Shown here: positions 28,573-39,464 of the stretch, in pieces
How positions within the stretch are numbered: position 1 is the stretch's first letter
How the letters are laid out: each line of letters begins with the position of its first letter
Assembly: GCA_003263845.1 (NCBI GenBank)
Contig: JYJN01000130.1
Span: 1 to 64,000, forward strand
Direction: 5' to 3'
DNA from: Vibrio aestivus
GTDB taxonomy: Bacteria; Pseudomonadota; Gammaproteobacteria; Enterobacterales; Vibrionaceae
Length of the DNA: 64,000 bases
Translations under genes and position numbers: made by a program
The notes under the pieces: generated by a model
What the model was told of the DNA's origin: nothing
Databases searched by the model: none
What the model saw: only the letters and a program-made list of their open reading frames with translations

Positions 28573-30747
28573 ATGAATTTCAAGCACATCCCGTTAAGAT
28601 TCAAAATTGCTCTAGGGACAGGGGCTCCGCTTGTTCTACTTGTTTTTCTAGCATTCATAGCGATTACCAGTTCACGATCGCAGGAGCAAACCAATGCCCT
28701 TGTGGATCACACCCATAAAGTGATTCAACAAGCGATGAAAATTGAAGCTGCCGCCGTCGATATGGAAACAGGAATGCGTGGCTTCTTATTGGCGGGGAGA
28801 GAAGAGTTTCTAACCCCTTATGTCGAAGGAGAGACGAAGTTCTCGGCGCTTGTTACGGATTTGAAGCAGACGGTGAGTGATAATCCTACTCAAGTTCAGA
28901 GACTTGGCGAGATTGAAGCAACAATTAACGATTGGAGAGTGCAAGTCACCGAACCAGTGATAGAGCTTAGGCGAGAAATTGGTAATGCGAAAACAATGGA
29001 TGATGTGGCCGATATTGTTGCTGAGGCTAGAGGCAAAGTCTATTTTGATCGTTTTCGAGCACAAATAAAGCAGTTTTCCGAACGCGAGCAAGTACTTTTG
29101 GCTGAAAGAAAAGCGGAAAATAAAAGTAATTTTGATGACGCTGTATTCACCCTCGTGGCGCTCAATGAGCAAGGGTACTTAGCTCAAGACGAAACCACGG
29201 CCTTAATGAATTCGTTTACTCAGTTAAGCACCGCAACAGATTGGGTTGACCACACCTATAAAGTTCTAGCTTCCGCACAGGATATATTGAGCTCGGCAGT
29301 GGATATGGAAACCGGTATGCGAGGTTACCTTCTTGCAGGGCGGGAGGCATTTCTCGAACCTTATAATCAAGGAAGTGCGCGCTTTAAGCAGCAAGTAAGC
29401 GACTTACAACAGAAGGTCAGTGATAACCCGCAACAAGTTAGGTTATTGAAAGAGATGACCACGACCATCAATACTTGGCAATCAGAAGTTGTGGTACCAA
29501 TGATATCGCTGAGGCGTGAAATTGGTGATGCCAAGACAATGAATGACATGGCGAAAATAATTGGAGAGGCGCGCGGTAAAGTCTACTTCGACAAATTTCG
29601 TGGTCAAATATCCGACTTTATTGCGATGGAAGACCAGCTAATGGTTGAGCGTCAGGCCGCTGCTGTCGCCGCAGCAAAGAGAACGGAAACAATGCTGGTG
29701 CTGGGTACTCTGATTGCGATTGCCTTAGGTGTCGCTATTTCTTGGGTTGTACTCAGAGCAGTAACGACTCCTGTACGTCAAGTGGCTGTAGGGCTAAAGA
29801 GTTTGGCCGAGGGTAACTTGACTCACACGATCGACATTGACTCTAAAGATGAACTTGGAATGATGGCCGCGAGCTATAACCAAGCAGTACACAAGACGAA
29901 TAGTGCAATAGTCGAAGTACTACGAACAACAGACGAAGTGGTTGACGGGTCAATTGCTATAGCACAATCAAATAACGTTATGTCGAATGAACTTGATGTT
30001 CAGTCTGAGAAAATTACGCAGATATCAACGGCAATCGAACAAATTAGCCACAGCATTCAAGAAGTCGCGTCTAAGTCATCAGAAGCCAGTACCAATGCTC
30101 AAGAGGCTGGAGTAACAGCGAACTCTGGTGGCCAAGTTGTACAAAATACAATTGAGGGTATGAATTCAATCAATGCAGCAGTAATGGCCTCATCAGAGAG
30201 TGTGGCTAAACTGGGCGAGCGAGGCGCACAGATTGGTGAAATCATCGGTGTAATCAACGATATTGCCGAGCAAACTAACTTGTTGGCGCTAAACGCGGCG
30301 ATAGAAGCGGCACGTGCTGGCGAAGCGGGTAGAGGTTTTGCGGTAGTGGCAGACGAAGTACGAGCTCTGGCAGACCGAACTACGACTGCAACTCAAGAGA
30401 TTAGTCAGTCGATTGAAGCCATTCGAAGTGAGACAACAATGGCCGTTGAACGGATGGAAGTTGGCGCGTCACAAGTCAATGAAGGACTAGAGTTGGTCAG
30501 AAGAGCGGGTTCTAGCCTCGAAGAGATCGTTGACGGCGCGCAGACTGTGGCTGATATGATAGATAGTATCGCGGCGGCAGCAGAGGAACAATCCGTCGCC
30601 AGTGGCGAAGTATCGAGAAACATTGAAAGTGTGTCTGAGGTGTCGTTTGGGGCTAACGAGCAAGCCAATATGGCAGCGTCTTCAGCGAAAACGTTGGAGC
30701 AAAAAGCGGGAGCCTTGAAGCAATTAGTTAATCAATTCAAAGTTTAG
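28573..30747 (+). CDS. Methyl-accepting chemotaxis protein with two CHASE3 domains
   Basis: A 724-residue receptor: N-terminal membrane helix, a long ligand-binding region, second helix ([22 protein letters not shown]), HAMP domain and the cytoplasmic signalling hairpin ([34 protein letters not shown]). The sensor region holds two tandem CHASE3 modules, each with the same VDMETGMRG core followed by LAGRE, evidently a duplication. The ATG at 28573 behind AAGGAT is preferred to the upstream TTG. It lacks a C-terminal CheR-docking pentapeptide. Ligand unknown. Confidence 0.9.
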   Translation: MNFKHIPLRFKIALGTGAPLVLLVFLAFIAITSSRSQEQTNALVDHTHKVIQQAMKIEAAAVDMETGMRGFLLAGREEFLTPYVEGETKFSALVTDLKQTVSDNPTQVQRLGEIEATINDWRVQVTEPVIELRREIGNAKTMDDVADIVAEARGKVYFDRFRAQIKQFSEREQVLLAERKAENKSNFDDAVFTLVALNEQGYLAQDETTALMNSFTQLSTATDWVDHTYKVLASAQDILSSAVDMETGMRGYLLAGREAFLEPYNQGSARFKQQVSDLQQKVSDNPQQVRLLKEMTTTINTWQSEVVVPMISLRREIGDAKTMNDMAKIIGEARGKVYFDKFRGQISDFIAMEDQLMVERQAAAVAAAKRTETMLVLGTLIAIALGVAISWVVLRAVTTPVRQVAVGLKSLAEGNLTHTIDIDSKDELGMMAASYNQAVHKTNSAIVEVLRTTDEVVDGSIAIAQSNNVMSNELDVQSEKITQISTAIEQISHSIQEVASKSSEASTNAQEAGVTANSGGQVVQNTIEGMNSINAAVMASSESVAKLGERGAQIGEIIGVINDIAEQTNLLALNAAIEAARAGEAGRGFAVVADEVRALADRTTTATQEISQSIEAIRSETTMAVERMEVGASQVNEGLELVRRAGSSLEEIVDGAQTVADMIDSIAAAAEEQSVASGEVSRNIESVSEVSFGANEQANMAASSAKTLEQKAGALKQLVNQFKV

Positions 30748-30909
30748 GTAGATTTATATCCTTTAATTCGAGTTGCGAAAAGTTGACCTGATATTAACGG
30801 GGTTCCATTCTGTTGTGGCTGTATTCCTTATAGAATAATTAATATTCCATTAATTGAACGCCGTTTCTTTAATCTATATGGCTAAGATGCTCAACAGGAC
30901 ACTTTTACT

Positions 30910-31299
30910 ATGAAACGTATTACTTTATTAACGCTTGCTATGGCTTTTTCTTTCAGTGCGAGTGCAAATCTAATTGTCGACAAATCAGGTGTAGATGAAA
31001 AAGACTACATTTACGACATGCATCAATGTGAAGAAATGGCGAATCAAGTTCAAAAGGATACGCGTTCACGTGGTGCAGTAGGAGGTGCATTGAAAGGTGC
31101 AGCTGTCGGCGCAGCAGGAAGTGCAATTGCTGGCGGCTCTGGTTCCCAAGGAGCTAAGACAGGCGCTGCAGTGGGTGGCGCCGTTGGGGTCGTCGGTGGT
31201 GGCCGTGACCGACGAGCAAACCAAGCCGATTACGAAGCCCAAGTTCATCAGGTGATGCGCAACTGCATGACAAACCGCGGGTATACCGTTCTAAACTAG
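30910..31299 (+). CDS. Secreted glycine-zipper protein
   Basis: A 129-residue exported protein with signal peptide (MKRITLLTLAMAFSFSASA). The centre is a glycine-zipper repeat (GAVGGALKGAAVGAAGSAIAGG) and two cysteines flank it, near residues 38 and 119, which could form a disulfide. Glycine-zipper domains of this type sit in outer-membrane-associated proteins. Specific role unknown. Confidence 0.75.
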   Translation: MKRITLLTLAMAFSFSASANLIVDKSGVDEKDYIYDMHQCEEMANQVQKDTRSRGAVGGALKGAAVGAAGSAIAGGSGSQGAKTGAAVGGAVGVVGGGRDRRANQADYEAQVHQVMRNCMTNRGYTVLN

Positions 31300-31316
31300 A
31301 TCAAAGATTTCATGAA

Positions 31317-31346
31317 AAAAGGGCTTGAATAAATTCAAGCCCTTTT
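31317..31346. terminator. Bidirectional terminator between convergent genes
   Basis: AAAAGGGCTTGAA-TAAA-TTCAAGCCCTTTT, a perfect 13-bp stem serving the glycine-zipper gene (+) and the SulP gene (-). Confidence 0.92.
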
Positions 31347-31363
31347 CTTTAACAGTCAGTATG

Positions 31364-32920
31364 TTAAGCAAGCACGTCGGTTGCAACCTTGTAGCTTGGG
31401 TCTTCCTTCACGTTGATCTCAATAAGGCTACCTGCTTTATCGAGTAGCTTACGGCAGTCAGGACTCAAGTGGCGAAGGTGCAGTGTTTTACCTGCAGAAG
31501 AGTAACGTTCTGCCAACGTTTCAATGGCTTCAATTGCTGAATGGTCAGCAACGCGAGAGTTAGCGAAGTCGACGATCACGTCTTCTGGATCATTCTGAGC
31601 ATCGAATAGTTCAAGGAAGTTTGCCGCAGAACCAAAGAAGATAGGGCCATTGACATGGTACTCCTTCGAGCCTTCTTCGTTAACTTTGCTACTCGCATAG
31701 ATGTGTTTTGCGTGTTCCCAAGCAAACATCAGCGCAGAAACAATTACACCAACCGCTACCGCTACCGCTAAATCGGTTAGGACGGTTACAACCGTCACAA
31801 GTACGATAACAAAGAAATCTTGCTTTGGTACGCGACGTGCCAGTTTAAAGGTTGCCCACTCAAACGTACCAATAACCACCATGAACATGACGCCGATTAG
31901 CGCTGCTAGTGGAATCATCTCGATCAATGAAGAAGCAAACAAAATAAAGAACAGTAGGGCGACAGCAGCGACAATGCCCGATAGACGGCCACGGCCACCA
32001 GAGTTTACGTTAATCATTGATTGGCCGATCATCGCACAGCCGCCCATTGCACCAAACATTGAACACGTTACGTTCGCCATACCTTGGCCAACACACTCGC
32101 GGTTTGACTGACCACGGGTGTTGGTCATTTCGTCCAGCACGGTTAGTGTCAGCAAAGACTCAATCAGACCGATCGCAGCTAGGATAATCGCATATGGAAG
32201 GATGATTTCTAGTGTTTCAAAGGTAAACGGAACCATCGGTACTGCGAAAGTAGGTAAAGTACCTGCCAGTGTGGCCTCTGGGTTGCCTGACATGGTGCGA
32301 AGGAAGTCGACAACTGTATTCGTGTCTAGCCCCATAAACTGGACAACTAAAGTGATGGAAACAATTGCGACAAGTGAAGATGGCACGGCTGTCGTCAATT
32401 TAGGTAAGAAGTGGATGATCGCCATGGTAACCGCGACTAAACCTAACATAAGCCACAGATCGGCGCCTTCTAACCAAGTCATAACACCGTTGGCGTCTGG
32501 TGCTTTAAACTGGCCCAATTGTGCTAGGAAAATAACAATCGCAAGGCCATTTACAAAGCCGATCATTACCGGGTGTGGCACCATGCGAATAAACTTACCA
32601 AGCTTAAATATACCTGCTGTAATTTGGATAATACCCGCGAGTAAGATTGCTGCGAATAAGTATTGCACACCATGGACAGATACTAAGCTCACCATGACAA
32701 CAGCCATAGCGCCAGTTGCACCGGAGATCATGCCAGGACGGCCGCCAAAGATGGATGTAATTAAGCCAACGATAAATGCAGCATATAAACCAACCATTGG
32801 GTCTACGCCAGCAACGAAGGCAAAAGCTACCGCTTCTGGAACAAGGGCTAAAGCAACAGTTAAACCAGAAAGAACGTCGTTTTTAACTGAGTGCTTAGAA
32901 AATTGAGGAAATTCGAACAT
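31364..32920 (-). CDS. SulP-family anion transporter with STAS domain
   Basis: A 518-residue inner-membrane transporter of about 12-14 helices with a C-terminal STAS domain (residues ~405-518; [22 protein letters not shown]). Family members move sulfate, bicarbonate or dicarboxylates. The N-terminal [20 protein letters not shown] is the typical SulP signature. No partner gene is adjacent; substrate cannot be decided from sequence. Confidence 0.88.
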   Translation of the reverse strand: MFEFPQFSKHSVKNDVLSGLTVALALVPEAVAFAFVAGVDPMVGLYAAFIVGLITSIFGGRPGMISGATGAMAVVMVSLVSVHGVQYLFAAILLAGIIQITAGIFKLGKFIRMVPHPVMIGFVNGLAIVIFLAQLGQFKAPDANGVMTWLEGADLWLMLGLVAVTMAIIHFLPKLTTAVPSSLVAIVSITLVVQFMGLDTNTVVDFLRTMSGNPEATLAGTLPTFAVPMVPFTFETLEIILPYAIILAAIGLIESLLTLTVLDEMTNTRGQSNRECVGQGMANVTCSMFGAMGGCAMIGQSMINVNSGGRGRLSGIVAAVALLFFILFASSLIEMIPLAALIGVMFMVVIGTFEWATFKLARRVPKQDFFVIVLVTVVTVLTDLAVAVAVGVIVSALMFAWEHAKHIYASSKVNEEGSKEYHVNGPIFFGSAANFLELFDAQNDPEDVIVDFANSRVADHSAIEAIETLAERYSSAGKTLHLRHLSPDCRKLLDKAGSLIEINVKEDPSYKVATDVLA

Positions 32921-33281
32921 GGGTGCTCAGTGCTAGTAAGTAATGTATTTATTCTGGACAATAAAACACAAAAGCGCTGAAAAAATTGCCGTTAGCAATA
33001 GAGAAATGATTGATTAACTTCCATGTGACTGTAAAGACTACTTGGCGACTGAACGAAGCGCGAGCTTGTTGTTAGGTGCGAGTAGAAAAGAAACATAAGT
33101 CAATTTGCTCACTCTAGCCATTTTAGCGCATTAAATGTGTAGAGATGTTCAGATCGAGAGCCGAATGCTACAGAAAAGTGTGATTAAGTTCAATAATGAA
33201 ACAGTCCTTCATCAATATAAATATGAATGAATATACCCGTGATAACGCGCAGAATCCTGAATTATGAAGTCCCTTGGGTAT
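32921..33281. other. Intergenic region between rne and the SulP gene
   Basis: No gene is supported. It should contain the SulP promoter on the minus strand. Its left end (33232-33281) is a candidate small repeat, listed separately. Confidence 0.5.
33232..33281. repeat. Candidate Vibrio-type intergenic palindromic repeat
   Basis: A 50-base element bounded by TATACCC and GGGTATA. Sequences beginning TATACCC and ending in its complement recur between Vibrio genes in my recollection; only one copy is in the window, so repeat status is unproven. Confidence 0.35.
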
Positions 33282-33313
33282 AAAAAATGCCGCTGAAAGT
33301 CAGCGGCATTTTT
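33282..33313 (-). terminator. Terminator after rne
   Basis: AAAAAATGCCGCTGA-AAG-TCAGCGGCATTTTT; the T-run reads on the minus strand downstream of rne. Confidence 0.9.
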
Positions 33314-33342
33314 GCAGTGTGGATGTTAATCCAAGTTAAAGC

Positions 33343-36300
33343 TTAGTTGACAGATGGAGAGGCCATTGCTGCGCCAGCTTGGCCTGTCGCCACTTGGCTA
33401 CCTGCGCCTTTAGGCTGGTAACGTTCTGTGCGGAATGGTGCTGCCACGACAGAGATTTCCTTTAGCTCTTCAGGACCAGCAGCTTTTGCCATTGGTGCAG
33501 TAGCGTGGCCCTTGTACGTTGCGACTGCATCAGTTGTAGCTTCCGCTTCTTTCGTAGCAGGAGTTTCCACCTTGATTTCTGATTCAGTTTCAACCTTAGC
33601 TTCAGGTGTCACTTTTGGAGCCAATGCTTCTTCAATAACAGGTGTCTCTGTTACCGGCTTCTCAGCAACAACATCTTGCGCAGCAGCTGTAGTGTCAACG
33701 TTAGTTGAATCAGCTTGAGTTGGCGTTAGTACTACTTCTTCAACGACAGGTGCTGTTTCAATTGGAGCAATAACTTCTTCCTTACGGATGATCACTTTAC
33801 CCATTGCCATTTCTGGGAATGCACAACCAGGCAGGGAAGGAGTTAAAGCTGCATTTACTTCTACTTGCTCTACTGGTTTTTTCTCGCGCTTAGGTTTACC
33901 TTTCTGGATATCGTAACGAGGCATCACTTTACCCATTGCCATCTCTGGTGACGCTACGCCACCTTTGCGAAGGCGGAATGGGTTAGGGCGACGATCACGT
34001 CCGCGACGACGGCGTTGACCACTTGCCCTTAGGTGACGTGGTGAACGACGGTTACGACGCTGTTTAGGCTCTTCTGAATCAGCAGATTCTGGTGCTTCGA
34101 CAGCTTGGGCTTTCTCAGCGGCTTGCTTAGCTTGAGAGGCTTTTGCTTCTTCGTCTGCGTTTGCTTGTGCTTTTTGGTCCTTTACGCGTATTTGCTTGTT
34201 AAGCTTACGGCGTTGGCGGCGTTCACGTACCTTGACCGTCTTCTCTTCAGCAGGTGCTTCAGACTTGGTCGATTGCGCTTCAGCAGCCAGTTGTTGACCT
34301 TCTTCCGCTAGCTTGTTTTGCTTAGCGTCATCGCGTTTGTTACGACGGTCTTGGCGCGGCTTACGGTTTTGTTTACGCTCTTGGTTATTTGAAGCATTCT
34401 CTTGAGAAGCTTGCTCATCGCGAGCTGGTTTGTTACGACGATTTTTATCGCGGCCGTCACGATTATCGCGGCTGTCACGACTATCGCGGTTATCGCGGTT
34501 ATCGCGATTATTACGACGGCGATTATCATTGCGATTGCGACGTTGACGGTTGTTACGATTTTGCTTCGGCTTCTCTTCTTTCTTCTCTTCTTCTTTCTTC
34601 TGTTCTTCAGCAGAGCCAAAGAATAGATTGCCTAGAGCTTTCAAAATACGGCTAACAAGGCCAGGTTGCTCCGAAGTACTTTCTTCGGTTTTGCTTTGTG
34701 GCTTCGCAGTTGGCTTCGGCTGAGGAGCTGGTGTCGGCGCATTTTGAGCAGGAGCTGCAAAACCTTTGAGAGCAGGCTCTTCAAGCTTCTTAGGCTTGAT
34801 CTCTTGCTCTGCTGGCTCTTTGCTTTCTGCTTCTTTCAGCGCATCTAGCTTCTTAGGCAGTAGGTAAGATAATAGATCGAACTCTTCACCTTCACGAACA
34901 CGAATTACCTCGAAGTGAGGAGTTTCCATGTCGGAATTTGGTACGACAGTAATCTTTACGTCTTGAATACGCTCAATGTGGTTAACCGAACGACGTTTTT
35001 CGTTAAGAAGGTAAGAAGCGATAGGCACAGGGACAACAGCAAGAACTTGAGCTGTGTTGTCTTTCAAGGCTTCTTCTTCAATTAGACGAAGAACAGATAG
35101 TGCCAGTGATTCATTGTCACGAACGACACCAGTACCTGTACAACGAGGGCAAATGTGATGGCTCGCTTCTGCAAGAGACGGGCTTAAGCGCTGGCGCGAC
35201 ATCTCAAGAAGGCCGAAGCGCGAAATGCGACCAATTTGAACGCGAGCGCGATCTAAGCGAACAGAATCTTTTAGGCGGTTTTCTACTTCACGTTGGTGAC
35301 GAACTGGCGTCATATCAATGAAGTCGATAACGACAAGACCACCTAGGTCGCGCAGACGTAATTGACGGGCAATTTCTTCTGCAGCTTCTAAGTTAGTGTT
35401 TAGTGCTGTTTCTTCGATATCGCCACCCTTTGTTGCACGGGCAGAGTTGATATCAATTGAAGTCAAAGCTTCTGTAGGGTCGATTACGATGGAACCACCA
35501 GACGGAAGGCGCACTTCACGTTGGAAAGCAGATTCAATCTGGCTTTCAATTTGGTAGTGGCTAAACAGTGGCACTTCGCATCGTACTTCTTAACACGATT
35601 CACAAAATCAGGACGTACTAAACGGATGTGGTTTAATGCGCGCTCATAGATTGTGTTGCTGTCGATAAGAATCTCACCAATATCACGACGTAGGTAGTCA
35701 CGAATAGCACGGACAATTACGTTACTTTCTTGGTGAATAAGGAAAGGCGCAGGGTTTTCATCAGACGCTTGCTTGATTGCACCCCAGTGGTTAAGAAGTA
35801 CATTCAAATCCCACTCTAGCTCTTCCGCACTCTTGCCAACACCTGCAGTACGAACGATCAGACCCATACCTTTAGGTAGTTCAAGTGTGTCTAGAGCCGC
35901 CTTGAGCTGAGTTCGCTCATCACCTTCGATTCGACGAGAAATACCGCCTGCACGAGGATTATTAGGCATTAGTACAAGGTAGCTACCCGCAAGTGAAATG
36001 AAGGTCGTTAAGGCGGCACCTTTGTTACCACGTTCTTCTTTTTCAACTTGGATGATGACTTCCTGACCTTCTTTCAGCACTTCTTTAATGCTTGGACGGC
36101 CTTGGTATGTGTAACCTTCAGGGAAGTATTCGCGGGCAATTTCTTTGAGAGGGAGGAAACCGTGTCTTTCAGCACCGTAGTCAACAAAAGCAGCTTCTAA
36201 GCTAGGTTCAATACGGGTGATACGTCCTTTGTAGATATTCGCTTTTTTAGATTCGTGACCTGGACTTTCGATATCAAGATCGAACAATCGCTGGCCATCA

Positions 36301-36356
36301 ACCAAAGCGACACGCAACTCTTCTTTCTGAGTTGCGTTGATTAACATTCTTTTCAT
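33343..36356 (-). CDS. rne: Ribonuclease E (frameshifted)
   Basis: RNase E starts mRNA decay and processes rRNA and tRNA, and its C-terminal half scaffolds the degradosome. The ~1004-residue protein has the S1/RNase H-like N-domain ([21 protein letters not shown]), the DNase-like catalytic domain ([11 protein letters not shown]) and the Zn-link CPRCTGTG. The C-terminal half is Arg/Lys-rich and disordered, with NRDNRD-type repeats and two copies of PEMAMGKV. The frame breaks near 35572: VKKYDAK should continue [17 protein letters not shown], and one G is missing. The gene is essential, so an error is likely. A long leader lies upstream. Confidence 0.93.
34440..34560 (-). repeat. Nine-base tandem repeats coding NRD units in rne
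   Basis: Degenerate ~9-base units (on the + strand TATCGCGGT and variants) encode repeated Asn-Arg-Asp and Asp-Ser-Arg in the RNase E arginine-rich region. Such tracts tend to vary in copy number between strains. Confidence 0.8.
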
Positions 36357-36510
36357 TAGAAATCTCGTTATATATTCTTTGTTTTTAATTGCTCTTGCTA
36401 CTTGCTGTCGTTGTCACGGTGCCTGATCCCATGGCTATAATTTGCAGCCTCCCGGCTGGAGGGGATGCTCTTGGGGCACTTCAGTCCTTACAAACGTATT
36501 TCTGTATCGC
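36357..36510 (-). promoter_or_regulatory. rne 5' leader, probable autoregulatory element
   Basis: The region directly before rne contains a CCTCC-CGGCT-GGAGG hairpin (36448-36462) and other structured sequence. In enteric bacteria the rne leader carries stem-loops (Rfam rne5) through which RNase E limits its own mRNA. The position and length fit; I did not confirm the full fold. Confidence 0.5.
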
Positions 36511-36948
36511 CTGTAAGCCGCAGTCTGGCGGTAAATACTCAAACATGATTGACGATGAGTAGAGTAACAAGACAACCCAGCTCAATGGTGTCTTACGCCA
36601 TATGCAGCACGATGATACTGGGTAACCTACTCATTTTATTGCTCAAAAGTGGTTGGGTTTAGTATAAAATTCAACCAAAACACTTATCGCAGCTGTGAAC
36701 TATAGCAGTGCAGGGTAAAGTCAGCAATCTGCTTTGTTATAAACAGGCAAAAAAAAACGAGCCAAGTGTTAATGTTGTTCACTTAAGTGTTTGTATAGAA
36801 TGGTCTTTTGATGTTCATTCTTTGATCCGGTCGTTTCTTATCCACAGCTCATTAAAAGAACACTTTGATAAACTTAGTTTTGGTAAAAGATGCAAATCTG
36901 CATCAAGAAAATGTGAAATAGAATCACTTTGGATGATACAATCACGAA
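36511..36948. other. Divergent rne/rluC promoter region
   Basis: No gene is supported. Frames here are short and lack ribosome sites. It should contain the divergent rne and rluC promoters; in E. coli rne has several. Confidence 0.5.
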
Positions 36949-37893
36949 ATGAACGAAATCAGAACAAAAGTTCAGTTTGTCGACATTGATGAAGACATGG
37001 CTGGACAGCGTATAGATAACTTCTTACGCAACCAACTCAAGAACATCCCTAAAAGTATGATCTATCGAATCGTGCGCAAGGGAGAGGTGCGTGTAAACAA
37101 AAAGCGCATTAAAGCTGAATACAAACTGAAAGCCGGTGATTTGGTTCGTATCCCGCCAGTCACGGTAGAGGAAAAACCTGAAGAGGTCGCGCCAAGCACT
37201 AAGTTAAACAAAGTATCTGAACTAGAGCATAAGGTCATTTATGAAGATGATCATATGCTCATTCTCAATAAGCCATCAGGTACGGCGGTACATGGTGGTA
37301 GTGGTTTGAAGTTTGGCGCGATTGAAGCCCTTCGTGCGTTAAGACCAGAAGCTCGCTTTTTGGAACTTGTTCATCGTATTGACCGTGACACCTCAGGTAT
37401 CCTTTTGGTGGCTAAGAAACGATCGGCGCTAAGGCACCTACAAGCGCAGTTTCGCGAAAAGACAGTGAAGAAGTTCTACTTCGCACTCGTGATGGGTCAG
37501 TGGAAGCCAAGCTGCAAAGTCGTTAATGCGCCTCTGCTGAAAAACGAAGTCAATAGTATTGTGCGGGTAAACCCCAAGGGTAAACCGTCTGAAACGCGTT
37601 TCAAGATTATTGAAAAGTTCGCAGATGCGACCTTGATTCAGGCAAGCCCAATCACTGGCCGTACTCACCAGATCCGTGTCCATACCCAATATACGGGGCA
37701 TCCAATTGCATGGGATGATCGTTACGGTGATCGTCGATTCGATGCTTATACTGGCAAGGTCGGTTTGGACCGATTGTTCCTCCATGCTGCGAATATTAAG
37801 TTCCAACATCCATCTAATGATCAATGGATGGAAATTAATGCTCCGATGGAAAATAAATTAGAGAAAGCGCTGAAAGGTCTGCGAGCGTTGTAG
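36949..37893 (+). CDS. rluC: 23S rRNA pseudouridine synthase RluC
   Basis: RluC makes pseudouridines 955, 2504 and 2580 in E. coli 23S rRNA. The 314-residue protein has an N-terminal S4 RNA-binding domain (QRIDNFLRNQLKNIPKSMIY) and the RluA-family catalytic motif HRIDRDTSG with Asp near residue 145. It is divergent from rne as in E. coli. A terminator follows. Confidence 0.93.
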   Translation: MNEIRTKVQFVDIDEDMAGQRIDNFLRNQLKNIPKSMIYRIVRKGEVRVNKKRIKAEYKLKAGDLVRIPPVTVEEKPEEVAPSTKLNKVSELEHKVIYEDDHMLILNKPSGTAVHGGSGLKFGAIEALRALRPEARFLELVHRIDRDTSGILLVAKKRSALRHLQAQFREKTVKKFYFALVMGQWKPSCKVVNAPLLKNEVNSIVRVNPKGKPSETRFKIIEKFADATLIQASPITGRTHQIRVHTQYTGHPIAWDDRYGDRRFDAYTGKVGLDRLFLHAANIKFQHPSNDQWMEINAPMENKLEKALKGLRAL

Positions 37894-37912
37894 CTTCGAT
37901 AGGTTTTGGGCT

Positions 37913-37941
37913 AAAGGTTTGGATGGAACTCCAAACCTTTT
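37913..37941. terminator. Terminator between rluC and maf
   Basis: AAAGGTTTGGA-TGGAAC-TCCAAACCTTTT. It can serve both convergent genes. Confidence 0.85.
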
Positions 37942-37980
37942 CTAGTTTTTACAGTTCCATAAGACTCTAGAAGGACTCGC

Positions 37981-38562
37981 CTAAAGGATGTTTAGGCCTT
38001 GTTCGGCTAGCATATCAATTAAATCGATGAGCGGAAGTCCAACTAAAGTGTTTGGATCTTTACCTTCTAACCGTTCAAACAGTGAAATTCCCAGTCCTTC
38101 GCTTTTGAAGCTCCCAGCACAGTATAAAGGCTGCTCTTTATCGACGTAATTTTCTATCTGCTGGTGGGTGAGTGCTCTAAAATGCACCGTGAAGGTGTCA
38201 ACGCGAGTTTGAGTTTCGTTTGACACAGAATTATGCACCGCTAGTCCCGTATAAAAAGTGATGGCTCGGCCACTCTGTTGGGTGAGTTGAGCGATGGCGT
38301 TTTCACGCGTGAGTGGTTTGCCAATGATCATGTTGTCGATGACGCAGACCTGGTCGCTCCCGATAACTAGGCTCTTCCCATCTAGTTGACATGACTTCGC
38401 TTTGCCCACTGCCAAGCGTTTAACAAGTTCAGTAGGATTCTCGTTCTTGAGTGGAGTCTCATCAAAGTCTGGTTCGGAAGTGATAAACGGGATTGATAGT
38501 TTATCAAGCAGTTGCTTCCTATATGGCGAGGTAGAAGCCAATACTAGTTGGTAATTTTGCAT
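37981..38562 (-). CDS. yceF: Maf-like nucleotide pyrophosphatase YceF
   Basis: A 193-residue Maf-family protein beginning [14 protein letters not shown], with the E/D-rich catalytic set ([17 protein letters not shown]). YceF-type members hydrolyse 7-methyl-GTP and related modified nucleotides. It sits between rluC and yceD as in E. coli but on the opposite strand to both. Confidence 0.9.
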   Translation of the reverse strand: MQNYQLVLASTSPYRKQLLDKLSIPFITSEPDFDETPLKNENPTELVKRLAVGKAKSCQLDGKSLVIGSDQVCVIDNMIIGKPLTRENAIAQLTQQSGRAITFYTGLAVHNSVSNETQTRVDTFTVHFRALTHQQIENYVDKEQPLYCAGSFKSEGLGISLFERLEGKDPNTLVGLPLIDLIDMLAEQGLNIL

Positions 38563-38710
38563 TTTAATTTACAATCTAATCATGGGTTAGAGAAAGCTTA
38601 ATTCATATTATGTCTCTATTACTAGCTCAGTTCGTTGGAAGGAAAAAAAGTCTAACTTTTTGCCCTTTTCCTTTGACTCTAAACAATTAGGAAGATAGAA
38701 TTCGCGCCCT

Positions 38711-39236
38711 ATGCAAAAGGTAAAAATACCGCGAACGGTTGATCCAGCCAAAACCGCTCAAAAAACGTCTTGACTTCGATGGCATCATCCAAGTCAGTCT
38801 TTTTAAGCGCTTAGTTGAGTCAGTCGAAGGCGTAAAACGCGACGCAGAAGTCTCAATATCATTTGGGCTTGATGAGCAGCGACTTGTTGTTATCTCTGGT
38901 AAAGCTAACATCGAAGTCGACTTAGAGTGTCAACGTTGTAATGAAGTGTTCACACATTTGTGTGATGTCCAATTTACTTGTACTCCTATTTATAGTGAGA
39001 AGAGTGAAGAGGAAGCACCGGAAGAGTACGATTTGGTAGATCTGAACGAGTACGGTGAGTTAGACCTCATTCAATTAGTTGAAGACGAGTTCATCTTAGC
39101 ATTGCCTCAAATTGCTATGCACGACGAAGCGGATTGTAGCGTTAAATCAGACAATTTGGTGTTTGGTGAAATTCCAGAAGAAATTGTGGAAGAGAAGCCG
39201 AATCCATTCGATGTTTTAAAAAGCTTAAAGAAGTAA
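38711..39236 (+). CDS. yceD: YceD/DUF177 family protein (frameshifted)
   Basis: About 174 residues; the conserved core VDLECQRCNEVFTH holds the paired cysteines and the C-terminus is NPFDVLKSLKK. The ATG at 38711 gives MQKVKIPRTVDPAKTAQK, matching E. coli YceD, then meets a stop because of one extra A in a run of six near 38765; the next frame continues RLDFDGIIQV. Homologues affect 23S rRNA accumulation in bacteria and plants. It is cotranscribed with rpmF. Confidence 0.87.
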
Positions 39237-39284
39237 CTTTTTATTAAGTAGCTATTTTTAAGAATTAACATAGGAGTAGGGTCA

Positions 39285-39455
39285 ATGGCCGTACAAAAGA
39301 GCAAGAAATCACGTTCAATGCGTGGCATGCGTCGTTCACACGATGCCCTAACTACAGCTGCACTATCTGTAGACGCAACTTCAGGTGAAACTCACCTACG
39401 TCACAACGTGACTGCCGAAGGTTACTACCGCGGCAAAAAGGTTATCAACAAGTAA
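39285..39455 (+). CDS. rpmF: Ribosomal protein L32
   Basis: A 56-residue protein of the large ribosomal subunit, [20 protein letters not shown] at the start and [10 protein letters not shown] at the end. AGGAG lies eight bases before the ATG. The yceD-rpmF-plsX order links ribosome and membrane-lipid synthesis, as in E. coli. It was too short to stand out in a plain frame listing but is unmistakable. Confidence 0.95.
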   Translation: MAVQKSKKSRSMRGMRRSHDALTTAALSVDATSGETHLRHNVTAEGYYRGKKVINK

Positions 39456-39464
39456 GGTTGACCT

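Noticed and set aside
31701..32906. Long plus-strand frames opposite the SulP gene
   Set aside because: Antisense of a clear transporter gene; composition reflects the third codon positions of that gene, and no start signal is present.
34308..34655. Frames on both strands rich in Ile/Val or Tyr/Arg inside rne
   Set aside because: They are shadows of the repetitive NRD-coding tract of RNase E, with no ribosome sites.
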